Shown: piece by piece, positions 1 to 5,659 of the stretch
Numbering within the stretch: the stretch's first letter is position 1
Layout of the letters: each line of letters opens with the position of its first letter
Assembly (NCBI GenBank): GCA_903902945.1
Contig: CAIUWU010000217.1
Coordinates: forward strand, 1-11,489
Reading direction: 5' to 3'
Source of the DNA: an uncultured Pseudomonadota bacterium
Lineage (GTDB): Bacteria; Pseudomonadota; Gammaproteobacteria; Methylococcales; Methylomonadaceae
DNA: 11,489 nucleotides
The notes under the pieces: generated by a model
Seen by the model: the letters and a program-made list of their open reading frames with translations, nothing else
Told to the model about the DNA's origin: nothing
The model's database searches: none
Made by a program: the position numbers and the translations under genes

Positions 1-192
1 CTCAGGGATCATATTACATAAGATCGCGCCAGGGCTTAGTTCGGAGCCTGAATCGCTAAATCCAATCGAAATCGCTGTTAATCCTCTTGGCCCGACGGGT
101 AGTTAACAGTTAAATTAAAAGCGCGGGATAAGCATGTAGAGCTTGTGGCGGAGTGCTTGCGGACGCGGGTTCAATTCCCGCCGCCTCCACCA
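1..192 (+). ncRNA. ssrA: tmRNA (ssrA), 3' part only
   Basis: This is the 3' portion of transfer-messenger RNA, which rescues stalled ribosomes by acting first as an alanyl-tRNA and then as a short mRNA for a degradation tag. The last 70 bases match the conserved tRNA-like end of gammaproteobacterial tmRNA: the TAAGCATGTAG block (129-139), GGACGCGGGTTCAATTCCCG (161-180, the T-arm), and a terminal CCTCCACCA ending at 192. The genome-encoded CCA is visible. The tag-peptide reading frame and the 5' half of the acceptor stem lie before the window, so the tag cannot be read; a usual length near 350-360 nt would put the 5' end roughly 160-170 bases upstream. No integrase or duplicated 3' end follows, although ssrA 3' ends are common integration targets. 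Family identity is very secure; the exact 5' boundary is not visible. Confidence 0.96.
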
Positions 193-213
193 AGAAAACG
201 TTCGATAAAATCC

Positions 214-241
214 AAAGCCGTCTTTAAGACGGCTTTTTTTT
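214..241 (+). terminator. Rho-independent terminator of ssrA
   Basis: A 9-bp stem AAAGCCGTC/GACGGCTTT (214-222 and 228-236) with loop TTTAA is followed by a run of eight T (234-241). It begins 22 bases after the CCA end of tmRNA, the expected place for its transcription terminator. The hairpin is nearly symmetrical, but the T tract on the + side favours termination of ssrA. Confidence 0.93.
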
Positions 242-515
242 GCCCGCAAGCAACGATTCAGGTTTTTCAGGGTATTGCAGAATCCAGCAGCATCGAGATT
301 GGCCAAGATTGACAAATAAGCTTCATAGCGCAACCAACACAAGCACCGTCTAACAGGAACACGTTGATTTATAAACAATTGTTTGTACCAAACCACACAA
401 TCAGAGCTGGCAATGCACCGGTTTGGCGAATTTGTGACAGCTTATCCGGCCCAGCGAAAACCACCAGCCTCAAAGACATCCCTGTCCAATAAGGCTGCTG
501 TTTGGACTGACAGTC
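242..515. other. Intergenic region after ssrA, no supported gene
   Basis: Between the ssrA terminator and the end of the first minus-strand gene I see no coding region. Open frames here lack ribosome binding sites and show no recognisable protein. A perfect 12-bp palindrome AAACAATTGTTT lies at 373-384, and a short GACTG-A-CAGTC inverted repeat at 505-515 sits just beyond the stop of the 516-818 gene. Neither has a T-run that would make it a terminator. No integrase remnant or repeat of the tmRNA 3' end was recognised. Confidence 0.5.
373..384. repeat. Palindrome AAACAATTGTTT, copy 1 of the AACAATTGTT motif
   Basis: This is a perfect 12-bp palindrome with the 10-bp core AACAATTGTT. The same core recurs at 1725-1734 and 3035-3044. 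No regulator is known to me for it; it may be a protein-binding site or chance in AT-rich DNA. Confidence 0.4.
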
Positions 516-818
516 TTAGTCGGTCTCGATGGGCAGGCCAGCCAAGACTTCTTCGAGCCTGCTTTCCACGATATTTAGATGATGCATCAACAAGCTGCTT
601 TCCTGTGGCCGTGGCGGCAAAGTCGCCTCGATTTCATAGCGTAATTTCGAGATGAAATGTCTTCTGAGCGTTGAATCCTCGGGGATTATCAATGGCGAGG
701 CTTCTGATTTGATTTCGGGCATTTTGCGATGGATTACATTCGAATCAAACGAAATGAATGAAAACTTCCAATTGAAAAATGCCAGCAAGGCCGTGGCGGC
801 TAAAATAGATTCAATCAT
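516..818 (-). CDS. Small hypothetical protein with N-terminal hydrophobic segment and two PEDS-LRRH-like repeats
   Basis: A 100-residue protein of unknown function. The chosen start (CAT at 816-818) is preceded on the minus strand by TCTGGAGA, with GGAG six bases from the ATG; the open frame extends 36 codons further upstream but without such a site. Residues 2-23 are hydrophobic (I-L-A-A-T-A-L-L-A-F-F) and could be a membrane anchor or uncleaved signal. After a short linker come two similar helical units, about residues 46-67 beginning P-E-D-S-T-L-R-R-H and 71-92 beginning P-Q-E-S-S-L-L-M-H, each rich in Leu/Ile and Glu/Arg and each ending in a Glu-containing helix. I recall short gammaproteobacterial proteins with a similar P-x-D-S-x-L-R-R-H signature, but I cannot name a family. 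It stands alone, with no close minus-strand neighbour and no clear terminator. That it is a gene is fairly likely; its function is unknown. Confidence 0.7.
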   Translation of the reverse strand: MIESILAATALLAFFNWKFSFISFDSNVIHRKMPEIKSEASPLIIPEDSTLRRHFISKLRYEIEATLPPRPQESSLLMHHLNIVESRLEEVLAGLPIETD

Positions 819-1162
819 GTTTTTCTCCAGATTCAATTTCAGGCGGCATGAAACGCATAAAGATTGCGTCATGACATCCATGTCGCTAGAGCGTCCTGAC
901 ATAAGTGTCAGCATGTTCCATGCCAAATTACTGGAGTTTACTTGCTTGCGCGCTTTGCTCGGCGAGCTTGGTTTCTAAACTATGCTACTGGCTGCTGATC
1001 CGAAATTGACGGCAGTTAAGCCCTCAGAATAGTCAGATCACAACCCACCACAGGCAGGCACCATGGTTTTGGCTATTTCAGCAGCAGTAAGCCGAGGGTT
1101 TTGCGGGAATAGGTAATTGATGGCGCTTAGAGGCTGGATAGCGCCAATGTTCGGCGCTGATG
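819..1162. other. Intergenic region, no supported gene
   Basis: This 344-base stretch lies between two minus-strand genes. No convincing ORF is present; a minus-strand frame downstream of the 1163 stop (to about 1035) has no good start codon. Structures seen are an inverted repeat AGCGCC-N7-GGCGCT at 1140-1158, 5 bases past the stop of the membrane-protein gene, which could be a weak terminator although no T-run follows, and a CTGACA-N4-TGTCAG repeat near 897-912, upstream of the 100-residue gene. No confident promoter was found. Confidence 0.45.
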
Positions 1163-1561
1163 TCAAAGGTCGGCAAACAAAATCAGATTGGCATTATTGC
1201 CAACAACCCAGAAATACAACAGGTTACCCATAATCAGTACCAAGGTTCCTCTACAGCGCTGAATTGAGCTGCGACTGATAAAGGCATAGGCCAAAGGAAC
1301 CACAATCAACGCTTTGATAACAACAATCGAACAACCGGTGCCGAATGCCCTGCTGACAAAATCCAGAATCGGATTAGCCTCGACCAGATCACAGTAAATC
1401 AAACCGTAATAGGTCAACATGCCATCAGAAATATTGAGAACCGCAAATAACACGATCAAACCCGCCTGCAACGGTATGCAGCTTCTGAGTATTCTGAATA
1501 GTGCCAACTGATAAATACGCTGGATAAGATTAGGGCCGGTTAGGGTGGATTCAGTTTTCAT
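1163..1561 (-). CDS. DUF5658-like small integral membrane protein
   Basis: A 132-residue membrane protein of unknown function. The ATG at 1559-1561 is chosen because AGGAG (complement of 1568-1572) lies six bases upstream; a TTG one codon earlier would be too close. Three hydrophobic segments are visible at about residues 31-53, 76-96 and 105-122, with a basic N-terminus and basic loop R97-R104. The middle of the protein carries the pattern that suggests DUF5658: N43-x-x-D46 inside the first membrane segment, then E61-A-N-P64 just after it and K84 in the next segment. Members of that family are short inner-membrane proteins with no established role. No partner gene overlaps it; 213 bases of AT-rich DNA precede it. 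The family call rests on motif recognition only. Confidence 0.75.
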   Translation of the reverse strand: MKTESTLTGPNLIQRIYQLALFRILRSCIPLQAGLIVLFAVLNISDGMLTYYGLIYCDLVEANPILDFVSRAFGTGCSIVVIKALIVVPLAYAFISRSSIQRCRGTLVLIMGNLLYFWVVGNNANLILFADL

Positions 1562-1774
1562 CAATAACTCCTGTCGGGCCTGGCTTGGTCAAGTCCGCGT
1601 TAGATTTGGGTTGTTAGCTAATTGCTGTTCGTCATTCTAATTCCCTGGAGAGGTCTAGATATTGAGGCAGGTTAACAATATTAGCAATTTCTTATAATGA
1701 AAATTGATATTGAATCTGGTTTTTAACAATTGTTAGAACCGGATAGATAAAAAACAACTCTGATCAATATTTCT
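1562..1774. other. AT-rich intergenic region with palindrome
   Basis: This is the upstream region of the DUF5658-like gene and the downstream region of the 94-residue gene. It contains the perfect palindrome TAACAATTGTTA at 1724-1735. TATAAT occurs on the + strand at 1693-1698, but there is no + strand gene for it to serve and no good -35 element. No gene is supported here. Confidence 0.45.
1724..1735. repeat. Palindrome TAACAATTGTTA, copy 2 of the AACAATTGTT motif
   Basis: A perfect 12-bp palindrome about 165 bases upstream of the DUF5658-like start and about 40 bases downstream of the 94-residue gene. It shares the core AACAATTGTT with 374-383 and 3035-3044. Confidence 0.4.
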
Positions 1775-2059
1775 TCACGAAATATCTCTATCACTATCGA
1801 CTGATAAATGTGAATAGAGTTTATCGACGGTATTTTTGAACCACATTGGCCGGGCGATCAAAACAAAGATCAGAATCGAATCGGTGACCGGAATCGGCAT
1901 GATTTCCATACAACCGATGGTCAGCAGAATTAAGAACCATTTTGCCCGCCACAACAGCGGCGGGTTACGGCGTTTGAATCGGAACAGTTTGGTCATGGGT
2001 GGCATACAGCAGTTATCAGGGTGCGGGTCACTATAGACATTATCAATTTCAGAGTCCAT
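1775..2059 (-). CDS. 94-residue membrane protein with His/Cys/Met-rich N-terminus
   Basis: A small hypothetical membrane protein. Residues 11-22 carry D-P-H-P-D-N-C-C-M-P-P-M, giving H13, C17, C18, M19 and M22 as a possible metal-binding or redox patch. A basic stretch (K24-R40) follows, then two closely spaced hydrophobic segments at about 41-52 and 56-71 joined by M-P-I-P-V-T-D, and a short hydrophilic tail. The basic stretch before the first membrane segment suggests that the Cys-bearing N-terminus is cytoplasmic. The start (CAT at 2057-2059) has only a weak GGA close by; later Met codons at residues 19 and 22 are alternatives and would remove the Cys pair. It lies 27 bases downstream of the COG0523 GTPase and is probably cotranscribed with it. 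An AT-rich 7-bp hairpin (1767-1785) overlaps its stop codon. I do not recognise the family. Confidence 0.68.
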   Translation of the reverse strand: MDSEIDNVYSDPHPDNCCMPPMTKLFRFKRRNPPLLWRAKWFLILLTIGCMEIMPIPVTDSILIFVLIARPMWFKNTVDKLYSHLSVDSDRDIS

Positions 2060-2086
2060 TTTCCATAAGCCGGCGAGATGAGTGAA

Positions 2087-3061
2087 TCACCGGATCCCGT
2101 TACTTGGCAGATAAGCCTGCAGCTGATACTGCAACCGCGCGACCAATGCACTGCTATCCGCAGTCATAATCAACACCAGCCGACTGCGCCGATCGCCGAC
2201 CGCCTCTGGCAAGCAACCAACAGGTGGCTGCAGTCGGCCGGCAGAGGCCTGAACCACCAGTGCTTCAGCGCTATCGGCTGGATAAATCACCCCCTTGATA
2301 CGCAGTAGCGACGGAAAATCGGTCAGCCATTGCTGTAACAGTGGCTGTAAAACCGACCAGTCGGGTGTTGATTCAAAATACAGCGAAATACTGTGAAACT
2401 GATGCTCGACCTGTGCGGTCGCATTAACTAATGCACGCAAGCGTGGCGGAGCCAATCCGATGACTGACCAATCAGCCAGCCTGCCATCGACTTCCTGCCT
2501 GGGCGTTGCCGGCGCCAGTTCGCTCAACTGCTGGTAAAGCGCATCGCGTTGTCCCGGGGTGGACAAATCGGATTGGGTGATCAGCAGCTGATCGGCCCAG
2601 ATCAGTTGCCGACGCGCCTCGGCAAACTGCTGTAATTGGCTGGCGGCCGCTGGCGCCGCCAGCGTAGTGATGATCTGCTCCAGCCGGTAACGCTTTGATA
2701 ACCAGCGATCTCGTAACAAGCAGTCCAGAATCGGCTCCGGACTGGCGATGCCGCTGGTTTCGATCAGCAGCCGCTGGAACGGTTTTTCGTTGGCTTGCTC
2801 CCAGGCCATTCTGAGATTTTTCAGGGTTGGTGTCAGAGCGCCTTTGACCTGACAGCACAGGCAGCCACCGGATAACACTGTCATGTCAAACACCTGTTGT
2901 TTCAGTAAATCCTGATCAATCGGACAGCTGCCAAATTCGTTAATGACTACCGCAGTCTTGATACCATCGGCCAGCAAACGGTTCAATACGCTGGTTTTGC
3001 CGCTACCCAAAAAGCCGGTAATCACGATGACCGGAACAATTGTTTCAGAATTTTGCATCAT
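2087..3061 (-). CDS. COG0523 (CobW/ZNG1-type) GTP-binding metallochaperone
   Basis: A 324-residue G3E-family P-loop GTPase. Members of COG0523 bind a metal (often Zn or Co) through a CxCC motif and deliver it to client enzymes. Visible motifs are Walker A G-F-L-G-S-G-K-T (16-23), N-E-F-G (41-44), G-G-C-L-C-C (65-70, the metal site) and the Walker B region L-L-I-E-T-S-G (98-104). The C-terminal CobW domain includes L-L-R-I-K-G-V (252-258). The guanine-specificity motif, usually NKxD or TKxD, reads T-Q-S-D (162-165), and a non-typical Cys46 follows N-E-F-G. The His-rich tail of some members is absent. Two adjacent ATGs (3061 and 3058) are possible starts; the ribosome binding site is weak. It is divergent from fum with 128 bases between, and probably forms an operon with the 94-residue membrane protein. 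Subfamily and metal cannot be told from sequence alone. Confidence 0.92.
   Translation of the reverse strand: MMQNSETIVPVIVITGFLGSGKTSVLNRLLADGIKTAVVINEFGSCPIDQDLLKQQVFDMTVLSGGCLCCQVKGALTPTLKNLRMAWEQANEKPFQRLLIETSGIASPEPILDCLLRDRWLSKRYRLEQIITTLAAPAAASQLQQFAEARRQLIWADQLLITQSDLSTPGQRDALYQQLSELAPATPRQEVDGRLADWSVIGLAPPRLRALVNATAQVEHQFHSISLYFESTPDWSVLQPLLQQWLTDFPSLLRIKGVIYPADSAEALVVQASAGRLQPPVGCLPEAVGDRRSRLVLIMTADSSALVARLQYQLQAYLPSNGIR
2639..2663. repeat. 9-bp inverted repeat inside the COG0523 gene
   Basis: GCTGGCGGC (2639-2647) and GCCGCCAGC (2655-2663) are perfect arms around a 7-base loop. They encode an Ala-rich stretch (about residues 133-140 of the GTPase), so codon composition may explain the repeat. 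No function is implied. Confidence 0.4.
3035..3044. repeat. AACAATTGTT, copy 3, inside the first codons of the COG0523 gene
   Basis: A perfect 10-bp palindrome lying over codons 6-9 of the GTPase gene. It matches the cores at 374-383 and 1725-1734. Confidence 0.35.
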
Positions 3062-3131
3062 TGGATCTGATTAAAGAGAACCGGCATAGCTTAAAGCATG
3101 ACTCATAGCAGGCAATTTTTAATTGGCAGTT

Positions 3132-3148
3132 AATCGATAACCCGGGTT
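3132..3148 (+). repeat. 17-bp element AATCGATAACCCGGGTT upstream of fum, copy 1
   Basis: This sequence contains the 10-bp palindrome AACCCGGGTT (3139-3148) and is matched at 16 of 17 positions by 5551-5567 upstream of ndh. It lies 41 bases before the fum start codon, in the fum/COG0523 divergent intergenic region, just before a weak -10-like TGCTAAATT (3151-3159). It could be an operator shared by the two genes or a remnant of a dispersed intergenic repeat. Confidence 0.45.
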
Positions 3149-3189
3149 CATGCTAAATTCCGCCTATTTTTATCCTGACAGGAAACCAC

Positions 3190-4701
3190 ATGACGCTGAT
3201 TCGCCAAGCCGATTTCATCGACAGTATTTGCGATGCACTGCAATACATTTCTTATTATCACCCGCAAGATTTCATACAGGCTTTACATGCGGCTTATCTG
3301 CAAGAACAAAGCCCTGCCGCCAAAGATGCCATGGCGCAAATTTTGATCAATTCGCGCCTGTGTGCCGAAGGCCGGCGGCCTATTTGTCAGGATACCGGAA
3401 TAGTCACCGTATTTCTGAAAGTGGGCATGGAGGTGCGCTGGGAAGCAGGCATGAGTGTCAGTGACATGGTTAATGAAGGTGTCCGCCGCGCTTATAACCA
3501 TATCGATAATCCATTGCGGGCCTCGATTCTGTCCGATCCGGCCGGTTTGCGACGCAATACTAAAGACAACACTCCGGCCGTGATTCATATGGAACTGGTG
3601 CCCGGCGAGCAACTGGAAGTGGAAATTGCCGCTAAAGGCGGCGGTTCCGAAGCCAAAGCCAAATTTGCCATGCTCAACCCCAGTGACAGCATCGAAGAGT
3701 GGGTATTGAAAATGGTCCCGACTATGGGCGCCGGCTGGTGTCCGCCAGGTATTCTCGGTATCGGCATTGGCGGTACGGCCGAAAAAGCCATGTTACTGGC
3801 AAAACAAGCCTGTATGCAGTCGATTGATATTCAGGAACTGATTGCCAGAGGTCCGGCCAATCCGCTGGAAGAACTGCGCTTGAGTCTGTATCAGAAAATC
3901 AATGCGCTGGGTATTGGTGCGCAGGGACTGGGCGGGCTGACCACAGTACTGGATGTCAAAATTCTCGACTATCCCACCCACGCTGCCAACAAACCGGTGG
4001 CGCTGATTCCGAATTGCGCCGCCACCCGCCATGCGCATTTTGTGCTGGATGGCTCGGGGCCTGCGCAGCTCACCCCTCCTCGGCTGGAAGACTGGCCGCA
4101 AATCACCCAGACCAGTGGTACGCCGCGCCGCATCAATATTGACACTCTGACCAAACAAGACATCGCCGACTGGCAACCCGGTGAAACCCTGCTACTCAGC
4201 GGTACTTTGCTGACCGGACGCGATGCCGCACATAAGCGTATTGTCGATTTATTGGCCAGCGGCCAGGGTTTGCCGGAAGGCGTCGACTTTAGCAATAAGC
4301 TGATTTATTACGTGGGTCCGGTTGATCCGGTCAGAGATGAAGTGGTAGGGCCAGCCGGCCCTACCACGGCCACCCGGATGGACAGTTTTACCGAGCAGGT
4401 GCTGGCACAAACCGGTTTGCTGGGCATGATAGGCAAGGCCGAGCGTGGCCCTGTTGCGATTGAAGCGATCAAGCGTCATCAGGCTATTTATCTAATCGCG
4501 GTGGGCGGCGCGGCGTATTTGGTCTCGAAAGCGATTCGGCAGTCACGAGTGGTGGCATTTGCCGATCTGGGCATGGAGGCCATTCATGAATTTGTGGTCG
4601 AAGACATGCCGGTAACGGTGGCGGTTGATAGCCGGGGGGAGTCGATTCATCAGACCGCGCCGATCATCTGGCGCAACAAAATAGCGGAGGCGATTCGGTA
4701 A
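3190..4701 (+). CDS. fumA: Class I fumarate hydratase (fumarase), [4Fe-4S], single chain
   Basis: A 503-residue class I fumarase that reversibly hydrates fumarate to L-malate in the TCA cycle, in the cytoplasm, using an oxygen-sensitive [4Fe-4S] cluster. Alpha and beta domains are fused in one chain, as in FumA/FumB. The cluster cysteines are recognisable as C66 (R-P-I-C-Q-D-T-G), C184 (G-W-C-P-P) and C276 (I-P-N-C-A-A-T-R-H); their spacing (118 and 92) agrees with that in characterised class I enzymes (about 119 and 94). The beta domain has the conserved G-P-A-G-P-T-T-A-T-R-M-D (387-398) and a motif around G461-M-E-A-I-H. AGGA precedes the ATG at usable distance. Its TAA overlaps the ATG of the TauE-type permease by one base, so the two are likely cotranslated. 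A perfect 11-bp hairpin lies within the gene at 4342-4367. Oxygen lability of the family makes iron supply and oxidative stress relevant, but no regulator site is recognised. Confidence 0.96.
   Translation: MTLIRQADFIDSICDALQYISYYHPQDFIQALHAAYLQEQSPAAKDAMAQILINSRLCAEGRRPICQDTGIVTVFLKVGMEVRWEAGMSVSDMVNEGVRRAYNHIDNPLRASILSDPAGLRRNTKDNTPAVIHMELVPGEQLEVEIAAKGGGSEAKAKFAMLNPSDSIEEWVLKMVPTMGAGWCPPGILGIGIGGTAEKAMLLAKQACMQSIDIQELIARGPANPLEELRLSLYQKINALGIGAQGLGGLTTVLDVKILDYPTHAANKPVALIPNCAATRHAHFVLDGSGPAQLTPPRLEDWPQITQTSGTPRRINIDTLTKQDIADWQPGETLLLSGTLLTGRDAAHKRIVDLLASGQGLPEGVDFSNKLIYYVGPVDPVRDEVVGPAGPTTATRMDSFTEQVLAQTGLLGMIGKAERGPVAIEAIKRHQAIYLIAVGGAAYLVSKAIRQSRVVAFADLGMEAIHEFVVEDMPVTVAVDSRGESIHQTAPIIWRNKIAEAIR
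4342..4367 (+). repeat. Perfect 11-bp hairpin within the fumarase gene
   Basis: GTGGTAGGGCC (4342-4352) and GGCCCTACCAC (4357-4367) pair perfectly around the tetraloop AGCC. The sequence codes for V-V-G-P-A-G-P-T-T of the beta domain, a strongly conserved stretch whose codons are partly self-complementary by nature. The wobble choices still complete the pairing. No T-run follows, so it is not a normal terminator. Confidence 0.6.
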
Positions 4702-5525
4702 TGGCTTGGTTAACAACAATCGATAGCAGCTGGCTTCTGATTTATCTGGCTTTGGGCGCAGTTGTAGGCTTCTTCGCCGGTTTGCTGGGAGTTGGCGGTG
4801 GCGGCATCATGGTGCCGGTATTAACGACGCTGTTTGCGATGCAGGGTTTCCCGCGTGAGCATATCGTACATCTGGCGCTGGCCACTTCGATGGCGGCAAT
4901 TATTGTCACATCTCTCTCCAGCCTGCGGGCGCATCACAAACACGGTGCGGTGCGCTGGCCGATAGTCGTGGCAATTGCGCCGGGCATTATCGCTGGCACT
5001 TTTGCCGGCGCGGTTCTGGCTGGGATGATTCCTGCCAAGCCGCTGGCGCTATTTTTTGTTGTGTTCATGGCTTATGTTGCGCTGCAGATGCTGCTGAATG
5101 TCAAACCCAAGCCCAGCAGACAACTACCGGGAACCGTGGGGGTGTCGCTGGCAGGTGTGGTGATTGGCGTGATTTCGGCGCTGGTGGCGATTGGCGGCGG
5201 CTCGCTGAGTGTGCCATTCATGACCTGGTGCAATGTCAGACTGCAGCAGGCGATTGGTACCTCGGCCGCAATCGGCTTGCCGATTGCACTTGCTGGCAGT
5301 CTGGGTTACTGGGTCAGCGGCTGGCAGGTAACCGGTATGCCGGCTTACAGTGTCGGCTATATTTATCTGCCGGCAGTAATGGCGATGACGCTACTCAGTG
5401 TGCTGACAGCACCGCTGGGTGCCGCGCTGGCCCACCGTCTGCCGGTTGCCACCCTAAAAAAACTGTTTGCCTTTATGTTAATGGCCTTATCTTCAAAAAT
5501 GCTGCATACCGTGTTCTATAGCTAA
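4701..5525 (+). CDS. TauE/SafE-family membrane permease (putative sulfite/organosulfur or anion exporter)
   Basis: A 274-residue inner-membrane protein of the TauE/SafE family (PF01925), whose members export sulfite, sulfonates or related anions; most are uncharacterised. About eight hydrophobic segments are visible. The internal duplication typical of the family is clear: G-L-L-G-V-G-G-G-G-I-M-V-P-V (27-40) in the first half and A-L-V-A-I-G-G-G-S-L-S-V-P-F (160-173) in the second, each followed by an A-T-S or G-T-S helix (61-63 and 186-188). A charged loop R76-R85 (A-H-H-K-H-G) sits between helices. The ATG overlaps the fumarase stop (TAATG) and GGAGG (4686-4690) lies ten bases upstream, so translation is coupled or closely linked to fum. 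Substrate cannot be read; pairing with fumarase gives no direct clue, though export of a carboxylate or sulfur anion is possible. Confidence 0.9.
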   Translation: MAWLTTIDSSWLLIYLALGAVVGFFAGLLGVGGGGIMVPVLTTLFAMQGFPREHIVHLALATSMAAIIVTSLSSLRAHHKHGAVRWPIVVAIAPGIIAGTFAGAVLAGMIPAKPLALFFVVFMAYVALQMLLNVKPKPSRQLPGTVGVSLAGVVIGVISALVAIGGGSLSVPFMTWCNVRLQQAIGTSAAIGLPIALAGSLGYWVSGWQVTGMPAYSVGYIYLPAVMAMTLLSVLTAPLGAALAHRLPVATLKKLFAFMLMALSSKMLHTVFYS

Positions 5526-5550
5526 GATGATTTTGCCTCGATGGCTTCAA

Positions 5551-5567
5551 AATCGATAGCCCGGGTT
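5551..5567 (+). repeat. 17-bp element AATCGATAGCCCGGGTT upstream of ndh, copy 2
   Basis: It differs from 3132-3148 at one base (G for A). It lies 8 bases before a consensus -10 hexamer, so it would overlap the -35 region of the presumed ndh promoter, a position fitting a bound regulator. Chance or a degenerate dispersed repeat remain possible. Confidence 0.45.
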
Positions 5568-5575
5568 TTGTTGGT

Positions 5576-5581
5576 TATAAT
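5576..5581 (+). promoter_or_regulatory. Likely -10 box of the ndh promoter (TATAAT)
   Basis: A consensus TATAAT lies 78 bases before the ndh start codon. No good -35 hexamer exists at 16-18 bases upstream; the shared 17-bp element occupies that place, which would suit an activator-dependent promoter. A GCTGCTT/AAGCAGC inverted repeat (5626-5640) follows in the presumed leader, just upstream of the ribosome binding site. Confidence 0.4.
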
Positions 5582-5659
5582 GCAAAACCTTACGGAATAT
5601 AAACCAATAGCCAGGGAATGCATTCGCTGCTTTAAGCAGCCTAAATAAAGGGGGCAACC

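Noticed and set aside
115..396. Minus-strand open frame of 93 codons crossing the tmRNA end
   Set aside because: Its C-terminal W-W-R-R-R-E-L-N-P-R-P-Q motif is the well-known false translation of the antisense of a tRNA-like 3' end; it overlaps ssrA and its terminator.
819..926. Upstream extension of the 100-residue gene to 926
   Set aside because: The extension is Met-rich without a ribosome binding site, whereas the internal ATG at 818 has GGAG at six bases.
383..978. Two + strand open frames (383-655 and 652-978)
   Set aside because: No ribosome binding site or recognisable protein; the second and part of the first are the complement of the better supported minus-strand gene at 516-818.
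1035..1162. Minus-strand frame downstream of the DUF5658-like gene ending in T-M-V-P-A-C-G-G-L
   Set aside because: No suitable start codon and no ribosome binding site; the frame is open for only about 60 codons.
1693..1698. TATAAT on the + strand
   Set aside because: No -35 element at suitable distance and no + strand gene downstream until 3190; AT-rich background explains it.
1749..1785. Possible terminator after the 94-residue gene (7-bp AT-rich hairpin plus T6)
   Set aside because: The hairpin is AT-only apart from one pair and the T6 lies about 12 bases beyond it, too far for a normal intrinsic terminator.
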